The notes under the pieces are model-generated. The model worked only from the letters and a program-made list of their open reading frames with translations. It ran no database searches and was not told the origin of the DNA. Both the position numbers and the translations under genes were made by a program. Of a stretch of DNA of 10,582 bases, positions 1-5,958 are shown piece after piece; positions within the stretch are counted from its first letter, which is position 1; every line of letters begins with the position of its first letter. Source of the DNA: JBOFDK01 sp051650305 (GTDB lineage: Bacteria; Bacillota; Clostridia; Lachnospirales; Cellulosilyticaceae); NCBI GenBank assembly GCA_051650305.1, contig JBOFIT010000071.1, forward strand, positions 1-10,582. The letters are read 5' to 3'.

Positions 1-15
1 GATACTTTAAACATT

Positions 16-132
16 TTTGGTGGCGATGCGACTAGGGGACACACCCGTTCCCATACCGAACACGTAGGTTAAGACCTAGTCGGCCGATGGTACTTGTCTG
101 GAGACGGACCGGGAGAGTAGGTGGCTGCCAAA
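16..132 (+). rRNA. rrf: 5S ribosomal RNA
   Basis: This is the 5S rRNA of the large ribosomal subunit, about 117 nt. The ends are set by the terminal helix: TTTGGTGGC at 16-24 pairs with GCTGCCAAA at 124-132, with two G-U pairs. Internally it carries the conserved 5S core CCCATACCGAACACG and the loop E/helix IV part GGGAGAGTAGG. It must be the last rRNA gene of an operon whose 16S and 23S genes lie outside the window to the left. Two tRNA genes follow on the same strand, as is common in Clostridia. Confidence 0.96.
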
Positions 133-142
133 TTTATATTAA

Positions 143-200
143 ATTTTGCTTAGCAAAATAGCAGATTGTCGTTAGACAAGATGCAAAGATTGCGTAGCAA
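143..200 (+). other. 5S-tRNA spacer with three small hairpins
   Basis: The spacer between the 5S gene and tRNA-Asp contains three short inverted repeats in a row: ATTTTGC-TTA-GCAAAAT (143-159), TTGTC-GTTA-GACAA (166-179) and TTGC-GTA-GCAA (190-200). None is followed by a T-run, so they do not look like terminators. Spacer hairpins of this kind may help separate 5S from the tRNA transcripts by RNase processing, which is inference. A TATAAT sits at 205-210 but has no convincing -35 element, so read-through from the rRNA promoter is the simpler model. Confidence 0.4.
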
Positions 201-249
201 GACTTATAATATACCGAACCGAACGATAGTGAGGATGAGGTAATTAAAT

Positions 250-323
250 GGCCCAGTGGTACAGTTGGTTAGCACGCCGCCCTGTCACGGCGGAGGTCGA
301 GGGTTCGAGTCCCTTCTGGGTCG
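250..323 (+). tRNA. tRNA-Asp (anticodon GUC)
   Basis: This is a 74-nt cloverleaf that decodes GAU/GAC aspartate codons. The acceptor stem GGCCCAG (250-256) pairs with CTGGGTC (316-322), and the discriminator is G323. The anticodon stem CCGCC/GGCGG (277-281/289-293) encloses loop CTGTCAC with anticodon GTC at 284-286. The T arm contains GGTTCGAGTCC. No CCA is encoded, so the CCA tail must be added after transcription. It lies downstream of the 5S gene and is probably co-transcribed with the rRNA operon. Confidence 0.97.
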
Positions 324-360
324 CTTTATTCAAGCGATTGAATAATACAACATATGTTTT

Positions 361-444
361 GCCCAAGTGGCGGAACTGGCAGACGCACAGGACTTAAAAT
401 CCTGCGGAGTAACATCCGTACCGGTTCGATTCCGGTCTTGGGCA
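361..444 (+). tRNA. tRNA-Leu (anticodon UAA)
   Basis: This is an 84-nt class II tRNA with a long variable arm (CGGAGTAACATCCG region). The acceptor stem GCCCAAG (361-367) pairs with CTTGGGC (437-443), and the discriminator is A444, as expected for leucine. The anticodon stem CAGGA/TCCTG (388-392/400-404) encloses CTTAAAA with anticodon TAA at 395-397, which reads UUA and UUG. The T arm is CCGGTTCGATTCCGG. No CCA is encoded. It is the last gene of the rRNA operon before the terminator. Confidence 0.97.
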
Positions 445-451
445 TATGTAT

Positions 452-493
452 AAAAAAACACTTCTATAAACTATTTATAGAAGTGTTTTTTTG
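452..493 (+). terminator. Bidirectional intrinsic terminator of the rRNA-tRNA operon
   Basis: There is a perfect 19-bp inverted repeat (452-470 and 474-492) with a 3-nt loop CTA. Its outer part is A7 on the left and T7 on the right, and further T-runs follow to position 500. It can end the 5S-tRNA transcript on the plus strand, and the A-run makes it functional in the reverse direction too. Confidence 0.93.
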
Positions 494-666
494 TTTTTTT
501 AAAAGTAGCTGTATTTTATGCAAATTAGTCCACATAAGCCACAGTATATGTGGAAAGATATAAACAAAGTAAGTGGATTTTGTGTATAACTATACTTGAA
601 ATGAAAGTTAGAGTAACACAGAATGATATCTGTAGAGGAAAATGGTTATACTACATAATAGGCTAT

Positions 667-681
667 AATTACCATGTAATT
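667..681. promoter_or_regulatory. Palindromic operator-like site upstream of the MNT/HEPN pair
   Basis: The inverted repeat AATTAC-CAT-GTAATT lies about 38 bp before the MNT start codon, just upstream of a -10-like TATACT (687-692). No good -35 could be found. The position would suit a repressor, but AT-rich palindromes of this size arise by chance, so confidence is low. Confidence 0.25.
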
Positions 682-718
682 GGTGCTATACTAAAAAGAG
701 AATAAAAAGGAGGTTACT

Positions 719-1078
719 ATGTCTATATTAAATTTATCTGACCATTATATGGAACGTATTCAAAAAGCATATCATTTAATCAAAGCACATATACCTCAAG
801 GAGAAATTTATCTTTTTGGTAGCTATGCAAAACGCAAGATTAAGCCATGCAGTGATATAGATATGCTTGTATTATTAGACGAAGAGCTTGATAAAAAGAC
901 AATTCGAAACCTTAAGTGGGAAGTAGAAGAAATTATAGAAGAGGCTATACAGTTTGAATACGAAGTAGACCTTAAGATTTATACAAAAGAGCATTTTGAA
1001 AAAAGTAAAGAAATACTAGGATTTGAATCTGATATAGCAGGTTATATGATTAAGTTGGAGGAAAGTTTATGGAAATAA
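719..1078 (+). CDS. MNT-type nucleotidyltransferase (MntA-like antitoxin candidate)
   Basis: This is a 119-residue minimal nucleotidyltransferase of the NTP_transf_2/MNT superfamily. The signature GS-X10-DXD is intact: G34-S35, then D46-I-D48, in the segment FGSYAKRKIKPCSDIDMLV. D84 (in YEVDLKIY) fits the third metal-binding carboxylate. In characterised MntA/HepT systems an MNT protein with exactly this motif AMPylates its partner HEPN toxin and neutralises it. Here the partner gene follows with a 10-bp overlap, so the two are translationally coupled. The start is supported by AAAGGAGG at 706-713, five bases upstream of ATG. The domain call is firm. The toxin-antitoxin role is inferred from the gene pair, and other MNT/HEPN pairs have no proven toxicity. 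Confidence 0.88.
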   Translation: MSILNLSDHYMERIQKAYHLIKAHIPQGEIYLFGSYAKRKIKPCSDIDMLVLLDEELDKKTIRNLKWEVEEIIEEAIQFEYEVDLKIYTKEHFEKSKEILGFESDIAGYMIKLEESLWK

Positions 1079-1458
1079 AAAAAGGAAGTACCCTTTATTT
1101 TGCTGAGACAGACTATAGTCATTTAAAAGTTATCAAAGATGTACCAGGACTTGAAGATGCTACACTGGTTAGATGCCAACAAAGTGCGGAAAAGTATGCA
1201 AAACATTTATTGAAGGATTACACAGGGGAAGTGAATACGACACATAATATTCCAGTTATCATTAATCAGCTTATTCCTAAATATCCAGAGTTAAAGCAGT
1301 ATATGTCAATCGCACGTTTTCTGAAAGACTGTTATTATGACAGAAATTATGAGACAGATTCGTATATGGAACTTGATGATGATGATTATAAGGAATACTT
1401 AGAGAAGAGTATTGCATTTATAGAGATACTTAGAAACTTATGCATTGGAGCGGTGTAA
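1069..1458 (+). CDS. HEPN domain protein (HepT-like partner of the MNT gene)
   Basis: This is a 129-residue, all-helical HEPN-fold protein. The typical HEPN helix is QQSAEKYAKHLLKDY at about 37-51, followed by the conserved TTHNIPVIINQL block (57-68). A second core helix holds ARFLKDCYYDRNYETDSY (82-99), the equivalent of the family's usual 'sRYPd' segment. The Rx4-6H RNase motif of toxic HEPN proteins is not present: none of the three histidines (18, 46, 59) is spaced correctly after an arginine. Tyr94 and Tyr98 are possible modification sites, which is speculation. Its start codon lies inside the end of the MNT gene in another frame, which implies coupled translation. It could be a toxin, a substrate-binding partner, or an inactivated toxin. 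Confidence 0.82.
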   Translation: MEIKKGSTLYFAETDYSHLKVIKDVPGLEDATLVRCQQSAEKYAKHLLKDYTGEVNTTHNIPVIINQLIPKYPELKQYMSIARFLKDCYYDRNYETDSYMELDDDDYKEYLEKSIAFIEILRNLCIGAV

Positions 1459-1497
1459 AAATAAAGATAACTCTCAAATACCATAAATTTAATAACT

Positions 1498-1537
1498 AAA
1501 AAGGTGCAATTCACTTATACAGGAATTGCACCTTTTT
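1498..1537. terminator. Bidirectional terminator between convergent genes
   Basis: There is a perfect 15-bp inverted repeat, with AAAAAGGTGCAATTC at 1498-1512 pairing with the complementary arm at 1523-1537. The loop is 10 nt, and A5/T5 at the ends give a U-tract in both directions. It lies between the HEPN gene on the plus strand and the convergent glycosyltransferase gene on the minus strand, and can end both transcripts. Confidence 0.92.
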
Positions 1538-1574
1538 ATATTGTAGATTATTTGCTAGGTAGTAAGGTAGAGAT

Positions 1575-2876
1575 TTAGTCTGCGAAAATAGAAGTATTTA
1601 AAAGAGGAAGAAGCTTAGTTTTAAATACGGTATGAGGGTTATAAGTCTTACGTGTGAGTGTTTTAGCATACAGGCAAGGGTTTTGTTCCATTTGTTCCAT
1701 AATCAACTTACTATGATCTAAATAGTAATCGGATTCAGATGGATGATAGTGTTGGTGTGTGACAAAACCAAAGTCGAGACCATCCCACTTCATAAAGTAA
1801 GCATGTAGTTTGGTGCCAAGTTCACGTAGTGCAGGTACAGTCTCATTGACGACGAGGAAATTACCTCGACTGGCAGCTTCGAGTAAAGTAAGACCGAAGG
1901 ATTCTGAGAAGGAAGGACAGATAAAGAGATTAGAAAGGGTGAAGAGTTCTAAGACAGTGGTATGGGAAACACCGTTTTTAAATCCTATATCGGTGGTGAA
2001 AACCATATCTGCTTCATCTAAGCCAAAAAAGGTACCGTGTTTACGAATGAGTCCCTTGTAAACACTGGGGGAGACATCAATACAAGGAAAATCACAAAAA
2101 ATAACCTTTACAGATTGTTTACTTACTTTTTTAAAAGCACCCGCAAGAGCAGCTAAATTTTCAAATTGTTTGGCAGGCGTCATGCGAGCTGGGTAGATGA
2201 TTAAGAAGTCGGGACTTAAAAGATCAACTTTTGTAGCAATTGTGCGTGTTTCTTCACTGAAACTTTGCAAAGTATCTAGGCTATTTGGGACGGCATAGCA
2301 ATGCGTTAAAGGAACTTGGTATTGGTGAGCAAGAGCAGGGAGCCCAGCTACGGTAGGATAAATATAAAGCGTACGTGGTAGTGCCATAAAGCGAGCTGAA
2401 AAAGGCCATATCAATTCTTCAGGTGGAGTGACAGGAAAAGAATGTGTGAAAGATAGAAAATGAGTTTTTGGTAATTCCGGAAGAGCTTGCCTAAGAGCGA
2501 TGTTATGGACAAGGTGCCAACCTTGATAGAGGATGTCGTGTAGTAGACAGAAGTCTACGTCTTTTAGGTAGGTGATAAAATCTTTGGCAATAGTGGATGC
2601 TTCTTGAAAGAAAGTATCATGTATAGGCGTTGAAGCATGTTGATAATCATGCCAGTGAATGAAATTGCCGTTCAATCTATTGGTTATCTTGACCCATTCG
2701 ATACGTGGATCAGAAAAGATACCCGTACGATCTGTATCAGGACAATCTTCAGAAACGAGGCATTTAACAGAAATCTCTTCAATGGATAATAACATAACGA
2801 GCTGCTCTTTGACTACATTAACGAGTGAGTAAGTAGTTGAGAGACCATTAAACATTGTAAGCAGTGCGATTTTCAT
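1575..2876 (-). CDS. GT-B glycosyltransferase, GT4-like
   Basis: This is a 433-residue cytosolic protein with no signal peptide and no membrane segment. It has the two-Rossmann layout of GT-B retaining glycosyltransferases. The N-terminal strand and loop are MKIALLTMFNGLSTTYSLVN. The second domain opens with LIIYPARMTPAKQFENL (226-242), where R231 and K236 fit the nucleotide-diphosphate-binding Arg/Lys of GT4 enzymes. It continues to the E-X7-E motif in SESFGLTLLE (E325, E333), which binds the donor. The donor and acceptor cannot be read from sequence. The start is supported by AAGGAG (minus strand, 2884-2889), seven bases before ATG. It is divergent from the Thr/Ser-repeat surface protein gene and 126 bp away, so that protein is a natural candidate acceptor, by analogy with glycosylated Ser/Thr-rich surface proteins. 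Its own promoter is unclear: CATAGATAA (complement of 2921-2929) is one base off a sigma-K -10 but lacks a good -35. Confidence 0.85.
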   Translation of the reverse strand: MKIALLTMFNGLSTTYSLVNVVKEQLVMLLSIEEISVKCLVSEDCPDTDRTGIFSDPRIEWVKITNRLNGNFIHWHDYQHASTPIHDTFFQEASTIAKDFITYLKDVDFCLLHDILYQGWHLVHNIALRQALPELPKTHFLSFTHSFPVTPPEELIWPFSARFMALPRTLYIYPTVAGLPALAHQYQVPLTHCYAVPNSLDTLQSFSEETRTIATKVDLLSPDFLIIYPARMTPAKQFENLAALAGAFKKVSKQSVKVIFCDFPCIDVSPSVYKGLIRKHGTFFGLDEADMVFTTDIGFKNGVSHTTVLELFTLSNLFICPSFSESFGLTLLEAASRGNFLVVNETVPALRELGTKLHAYFMKWDGLDFGFVTHQHYHPSESDYYLDHSKLIMEQMEQNPCLYAKTLTRKTYNPHTVFKTKLLPLLNTSIFAD

Positions 2877-2940
2877 AAGGTAGCTCCTTAGAGGGTTTAT
2901 TAATAGTATATTCTTATGGCTTATCTATGAAGCAGTTTGG

Positions 2941-2969
2941 CACAAAATGATACATGCAAACATATGTTA
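2941..2969 (+). promoter_or_regulatory. Sigma-K-like promoter of the surface protein gene
   Basis: CACA at 2941-2944 (consensus mACm) is followed by exactly 16 bp and then CATATGTTA at 2961-2969. The latter is a full match to the sigma-K -10 consensus CATAnnnTA from Bacillus subtilis. Initiation would be expected near 2977, giving a leader of about 25 nt ahead of the ribosome-binding site AGGAGG (2991-2996). No sigma-A promoter competes here. The match is seen directly; late mother-cell expression is inferred. Confidence 0.65.
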
Positions 2970-3002
2970 TAACAGAGATAAGTTAGGAATAGGAGGAGCT
3001 TT

Positions 3003-4469
3003 ATGGCAATTACAAGTTTAGGAGGAATTGAGCATTATAATGCAGTTGTTTTTAATGAGCATACAGCGACGGCAGCGGATATAGAAGGGCCGTTGGCTGT
3101 GCGGGGAAATATGAATACACCATCTAATGCAGGTGGCTTTACAGTGGCAGGTGCTCTTTCAGGAGCATTTAATATCATTGGATCAACGAATATTAGTACA
3201 ACAAAACCAGCTTTGCTTTTAGAAGGTCTTTTATCTAAAAATCCAGCAGGTCATTTGACGATTCAGTACCCAGGCATTCCAGCTATTAGTCCGACTTCAG
3301 ACCCACAAAATATACTAGCAACGGCAACACCACTGAAACCATATATAGTAGCTAAAGATACTATTGATACGGTATTTAAAAACATATTAAAAATTATAAC
3401 ATCACTTATTCTCAATGCTGGGACTTATTATACGGATAAACCAGCCAAGGGAACGGGTATAGGTATAGGAGTTTCCACTACTGATCCGAGAGTCTATGTA
3501 TCCCATAATTTTAATACTGGAAGTATATGGAATATTGGAGAGGTCATGTTGCCGACTATTAATAGTAATCAAGTTATTCTTGTTTATTCAGAAGCTACAG
3601 AAATTAACTTTACTGGTGGTGCAATGTTTTATAAAGGAGATATCATTAATACCTCAATGCCTCAGAACCCCATTATGCAATTTTTATGTCCAAGAATCTT
3701 TTGGATATTTCCACAAGCTACGAAAATTACTGTTAAAGCGTATGGAGTTGTAGGAAGTGTAGTGGCACCACTGGCAACAGTAGATACATCGGGAGGCAAT
3801 ATCAATGGGCAAGTCTTTGTAGAGAATTTGTCTCAGAATGGTGGATTTGAGGTGCATAATTTTATTGCAGCATGGGATTTAGTAGGAAGACTTACCCCTC
3901 AGACGACAACCACGACAACTACAGGGAGTACGACAACCACGACAAGCACCACTACAAGTACTACAACAAGCAGTACGACAAGTAGTACGACAAGTAGTAC
4001 CACCAGCAGTACCACAAGTAGTACCACAAGTAGTACGACAAGTAGTACCACCAGCAGTACCACAAGTAGTACGACAAGCAGTACTACCAGTAGCACATCA
4101 ACATGTGTACCTATAGCAATTATTCGAGGTAAAGTATTGATCGAACAGTGCTGTCAATGTAATGGAGGAGTCGAACAATACTTTAACTGCCCAATGGAAA
4201 GAGGAGCAGATAATATTAGGGTAGAATTATATAAATACCCAGATTTAACAGATCCCATAGAAATTACAAAGACAAATGCTCTAGGAGAATATGTATTCCA
4301 GAATCTTTGTCCAGGACGTTATCATATACAAGTAGTAGCACCATGCGATATGTGTGTTGTAGCGACAGAAGAAGTCATTTATAAAAAAGAGTTAGGCTAT
4401 GTTCATGATATGTATCTAGAGATAGGGCAGTATTATGAACCACATGCAATATTAGCGTACCGTATATAA
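3003..4469 (+). CDS. Choice-of-anchor-A-like surface protein with TTSS repeat and Cna-B-like tail
   Basis: The protein has 488 residues in three parts. Residues about 8-293 resemble the choice-of-anchor A adhesin domain: it opens with YNAVVFNEHTATAADIEGPL plus AVRGN, continues with GGFTVAGA, and ends with GGNINGQVFVENL and EVHNF. Residues 301-367 are almost pure Thr/Ser, including 11 TTSS units. Residues 368-488 form a Cna-B/SdrD_B-like beta-sandwich, seen in NIRVELYKYP and LGEYVFQNLCPGRYHIQV, with eight cysteines (368, 383, 384, 386, 396, 436, 448, 451). There is no N-terminal signal peptide, no LPXTG motif and no membrane anchor, which is odd for a wall adhesin. A spore coat or exosporium protein made in the mother cell needs none of these, and the sigma-K-like promoter fits that. 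The Thr/Ser tract is a likely O-glycosylation region and a glycosyltransferase gene lies divergently next door. AGGAGG six bases before ATG supports the start. The spore role is inference. Confidence 0.78.
   Translation: MAITSLGGIEHYNAVVFNEHTATAADIEGPLAVRGNMNTPSNAGGFTVAGALSGAFNIIGSTNISTTKPALLLEGLLSKNPAGHLTIQYPGIPAISPTSDPQNILATATPLKPYIVAKDTIDTVFKNILKIITSLILNAGTYYTDKPAKGTGIGIGVSTTDPRVYVSHNFNTGSIWNIGEVMLPTINSNQVILVYSEATEINFTGGAMFYKGDIINTSMPQNPIMQFLCPRIFWIFPQATKITVKAYGVVGSVVAPLATVDTSGGNINGQVFVENLSQNGGFEVHNFIAAWDLVGRLTPQTTTTTTTGSTTTTTSTTTSTTTSSTTSSTTSSTTSSTTSSTTSSTTSSTTSSTTSSTTSSTTSSTSTCVPIAIIRGKVLIEQCCQCNGGVEQYFNCPMERGADNIRVELYKYPDLTDPIEITKTNALGEYVFQNLCPGRYHIQVVAPCDMCVVATEEVIYKKELGYVHDMYLEIGQYYEPHAILAYRI
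3963..4094 (+). repeat. 12-bp coding minisatellite, 11 copies (TTSS units)
   Basis: Eleven in-frame copies of a 12-bp unit of the form ACN-ACN-AGY-AGY encode residues 321-364. Third-position variants form a higher-order pattern: the 24-bp block with ACCACCAGCAGT then ACCACAAGTAGT occurs twice, which indicates duplication of larger blocks. Every serine in the array uses AGT or AGC and never TCN. A degenerate Thr-rich stretch (3903-3962) precedes it and may be an older part of the same expansion. Copy number probably varies between strains. Confidence 0.95.
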
Positions 4470-4493
4470 AAATAAATCCAAACTGAAAAATAT

Positions 4494-4533
4494 AAAAAGA
4501 TTGTAAAGGTTAAAGCCACTTTGCAATCTTTTT
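4494..4533 (+). terminator. Intrinsic terminator after the surface protein gene
   Basis: AAAAAGATTGTAAAG (4494-4508) pairs with CTTTGCAATCTTTTT (4519-4533), giving 15 bp with one G-U pair and a 10-nt loop. The right arm ends in T6. It separates the surface protein gene from the transporter operon. Its T-run abuts the first PhoP-box-like hexamer. Confidence 0.88.
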
Positions 4534-4582
4534 TAATATAAACTTAACCTACTATTAACCTTTAGCTAAAGCACCTTTAATG
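4533..4582 (+). promoter_or_regulatory. PhoP-box-like array: five TTAA-type hexamers at 11-bp period
   Basis: Hexamers start at 4533 (TTAATA), 4544 (TTAACC), 4555 (TTAACC), 4566 (CTAAAG, degenerate) and 4577 (TTAATG), each exactly 11 bp apart on the coding strand. The Bacillus PhoP consensus is TT(A/C/T)A(C/T)A, repeated with about 5-bp spacers, which is the same period. A -10-like GATAAT at 4595-4600 puts the array at about -74 to -25 relative to the expected start, and there is no good -35. This is the arrangement seen at PhoP-activated promoters. The array is visible; which regulator binds it is inferred. Confidence 0.6.
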
Positions 4583-4594
4583 TTATCAAACTAA

Positions 4595-4600
4595 GATAAT
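4595..4600 (+). promoter_or_regulatory. Probable -10 element of the transporter operon
   Basis: GATAAT is one base from TATAAT and lies 12 bp after the last TTAA hexamer. The -35 position (about 4572-4577, CACCTT) is poor, consistent with a promoter that needs an activator. Confidence 0.4.
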
Positions 4601-4621
4601 AAAGCAGATAACATAGAGATG

Positions 4622-4626
4622 AGGAG
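4622..4626 (+). promoter_or_regulatory. Ribosome-binding site that decides the UgpB-like start
   Basis: AGGAG lies seven bases before ATG at 4634. The in-frame ATG at 4619 overlaps this site and has no comparable Shine-Dalgarno sequence of its own, so 4634 is the better start. It also gives a cleaner signal peptide beginning MKK. Confidence 0.75.
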
Positions 4627-4633
4627 ATACGGA

Positions 4634-5947
4634 ATGAAGAAATTAGGGATTAAAATAGCAGTTTTAGCAATGAGTATGACCATGATTTTGACAGGGTGTG
4701 GAGGAAGTGCAGCCAAAGATAAAAGTGGTAGCAATGATATAGCAACTTCAGGAAAGACAAAGATAGAGTATTGGCATTGTAATACAGAGACTTTAGGCGG
4801 AAAGACAGTGGAGCAATTGGTAAGTGACTTTAATGCTCAAAGTGATACGGTGGAAGTGGTAGCACGTTTCAATCCAGATATGTATAAGGGACTGATGCAA
4901 AATCTTCAGGCAGATGTAGCAGCAGGCAGAACACCAGCAGTTGTGCAGATCGGATGGGCGTTCCTAGACTACTTCTCTAATAATTTCGCTTATGTAGAAC
5001 CACAGCAAGTTATTGATACATATTTCCCAGAGGATAAAGCTTTCTTAGCGGAGAACTTCTTACCAAACATTCTAGAACTTGCAGTGAATGGAGAGGGAAG
5101 TCAAGTGGGGATTCCGTACTCACTAAGCACACCTGTGCTTTATATTAATAAAGATATATTAAGAGAGGCAGGACTTCCAGAAGAAGGGCCAACTACTTGG
5201 GAAGAACTTATCACATTTTCAAATACCATTAAAGAGAAGACAGGTAAGTATGGCTTTTATATGCAAGAGCCAGCAGATAACTGGGCGACACAGGCACTGC
5301 TAGAAAGTAATGGCGCACGTATGATTACAGATGGCAAAGCGACTTTTGCTTCTGATGAAGGCATCGAAGCTTATGAAAAAATGGCAAATCTCATTGTGGA
5401 TACAAAATCAGCCTTACACATTTCATGGGGTGAGGGTGTGCAATCTTTCGTAGATGGTAATGTGGGGATGCTCTATACCACTATTGCACAGCGAGCAAAT
5501 GTACAAAGTGGAGCAACTTTTGATGTAGCAGCTATTAGTTCACCAGTATGGGAAGGGAAGGAAAGACGACTACCAGCGGGTGGATGCTTCCTAGCAATTA
5601 CAGCACAGTCAGCAGAAGAACAAAAAGCTGCATGGGAATTCCAACGTTATCTTTATAGTGTAGAGGCAATAGCTGAGTGGACTAAAGGAACGGGCTATGT
5701 ACCACCAAGAGAAGGGGTAGCCGATGCAGAGAATGGTTTAAAACAATTCTTAGAAGAAAATGAAATGATGGCAGCAGCTATCAATCAGATGAATTCAGTC
5801 GTACCATGGACATCTTTCCCAGGAGATGCAGGTCTTCAAGCAGAACAACTTTTATTAGATGCACGTGATCAAATACTAGGTGGGAAAGTCTCAGTAAGAG
5901 ATTGTCTCATAGAGACCCAAAATAAAATCAATGAGTTGTTAAAATAG
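4634..5947 (+). CDS. UgpB-like extracellular solute-binding lipoprotein
   Basis: From ATG 4634 the protein has 437 residues. A lipoprotein signal peptide (MKK, hydrophobic stretch, lipobox LTGC with C22) predicts attachment to the outer face of the membrane. The rest is a family 1 extracellular solute-binding protein. Several blocks match E. coli UgpB as I recall it: IEYWHCNTETLGGKTVEQL, SLSTPVLYINKD (about 163-174), W217 in PADNWATQ, AGGCFLAI, EWTKGTGYVPP (about 348-358), and the C-terminal LGGKVSVRDCLIETQNKIN region. This points to glycerol-3-phosphate or a related phosphoester as ligand, within a family that also binds sugars. The segment holding UgpB Arg397 (GLRLGN) is here FPGDAGL, without the arginine, so the ligand may differ. 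It is the first gene of the operon, 11 bp before the first permease. Confidence 0.85.
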   Translation: MKKLGIKIAVLAMSMTMILTGCGGSAAKDKSGSNDIATSGKTKIEYWHCNTETLGGKTVEQLVSDFNAQSDTVEVVARFNPDMYKGLMQNLQADVAAGRTPAVVQIGWAFLDYFSNNFAYVEPQQVIDTYFPEDKAFLAENFLPNILELAVNGEGSQVGIPYSLSTPVLYINKDILREAGLPEEGPTTWEELITFSNTIKEKTGKYGFYMQEPADNWATQALLESNGARMITDGKATFASDEGIEAYEKMANLIVDTKSALHISWGEGVQSFVDGNVGMLYTTIAQRANVQSGATFDVAAISSPVWEGKERRLPAGGCFLAITAQSAEEQKAAWEFQRYLYSVEAIAEWTKGTGYVPPREGVADAENGLKQFLEENEMMAAAINQMNSVVPWTSFPGDAGLQAEQLLLDARDQILGGKVSVRDCLIETQNKINELLK

Positions 5948-5958
5948 GAGAGAGATTC

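Noticed and set aside
205..210. TATAAT as an independent tRNA promoter
   Set aside because: No -35-like hexamer is found 16-18 bp upstream, so read-through from the rRNA promoter is simpler.
530..553. CCACATA/TATGTGG inverted repeat after the tRNA terminator
   Set aside because: The stem is only 7 bp with a 10-nt loop and no T-run; it is compatible with chance in AT-rich spacer.
354..563. A possible 69-residue reading frame
   Set aside because: It runs through the tRNA-Leu gene and its terminator, with no ribosome-binding site; it is a product of the RNA gene sequence.
3903..4094. CRISPR array
   Set aside because: The repeats are contiguous 12-bp coding units in frame with no spacers; this is a protein repeat.
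3899..4096. Minus-strand frame encoding almost only Val and Leu
   Set aside because: It is the antisense translation of the TTSS minisatellite; its composition comes from the repeat.
4619..4633. Upstream ATG start for the UgpB-like protein (442 residues)
   Set aside because: It has no Shine-Dalgarno sequence of its own and overlaps the AGGAG that serves ATG 4634.
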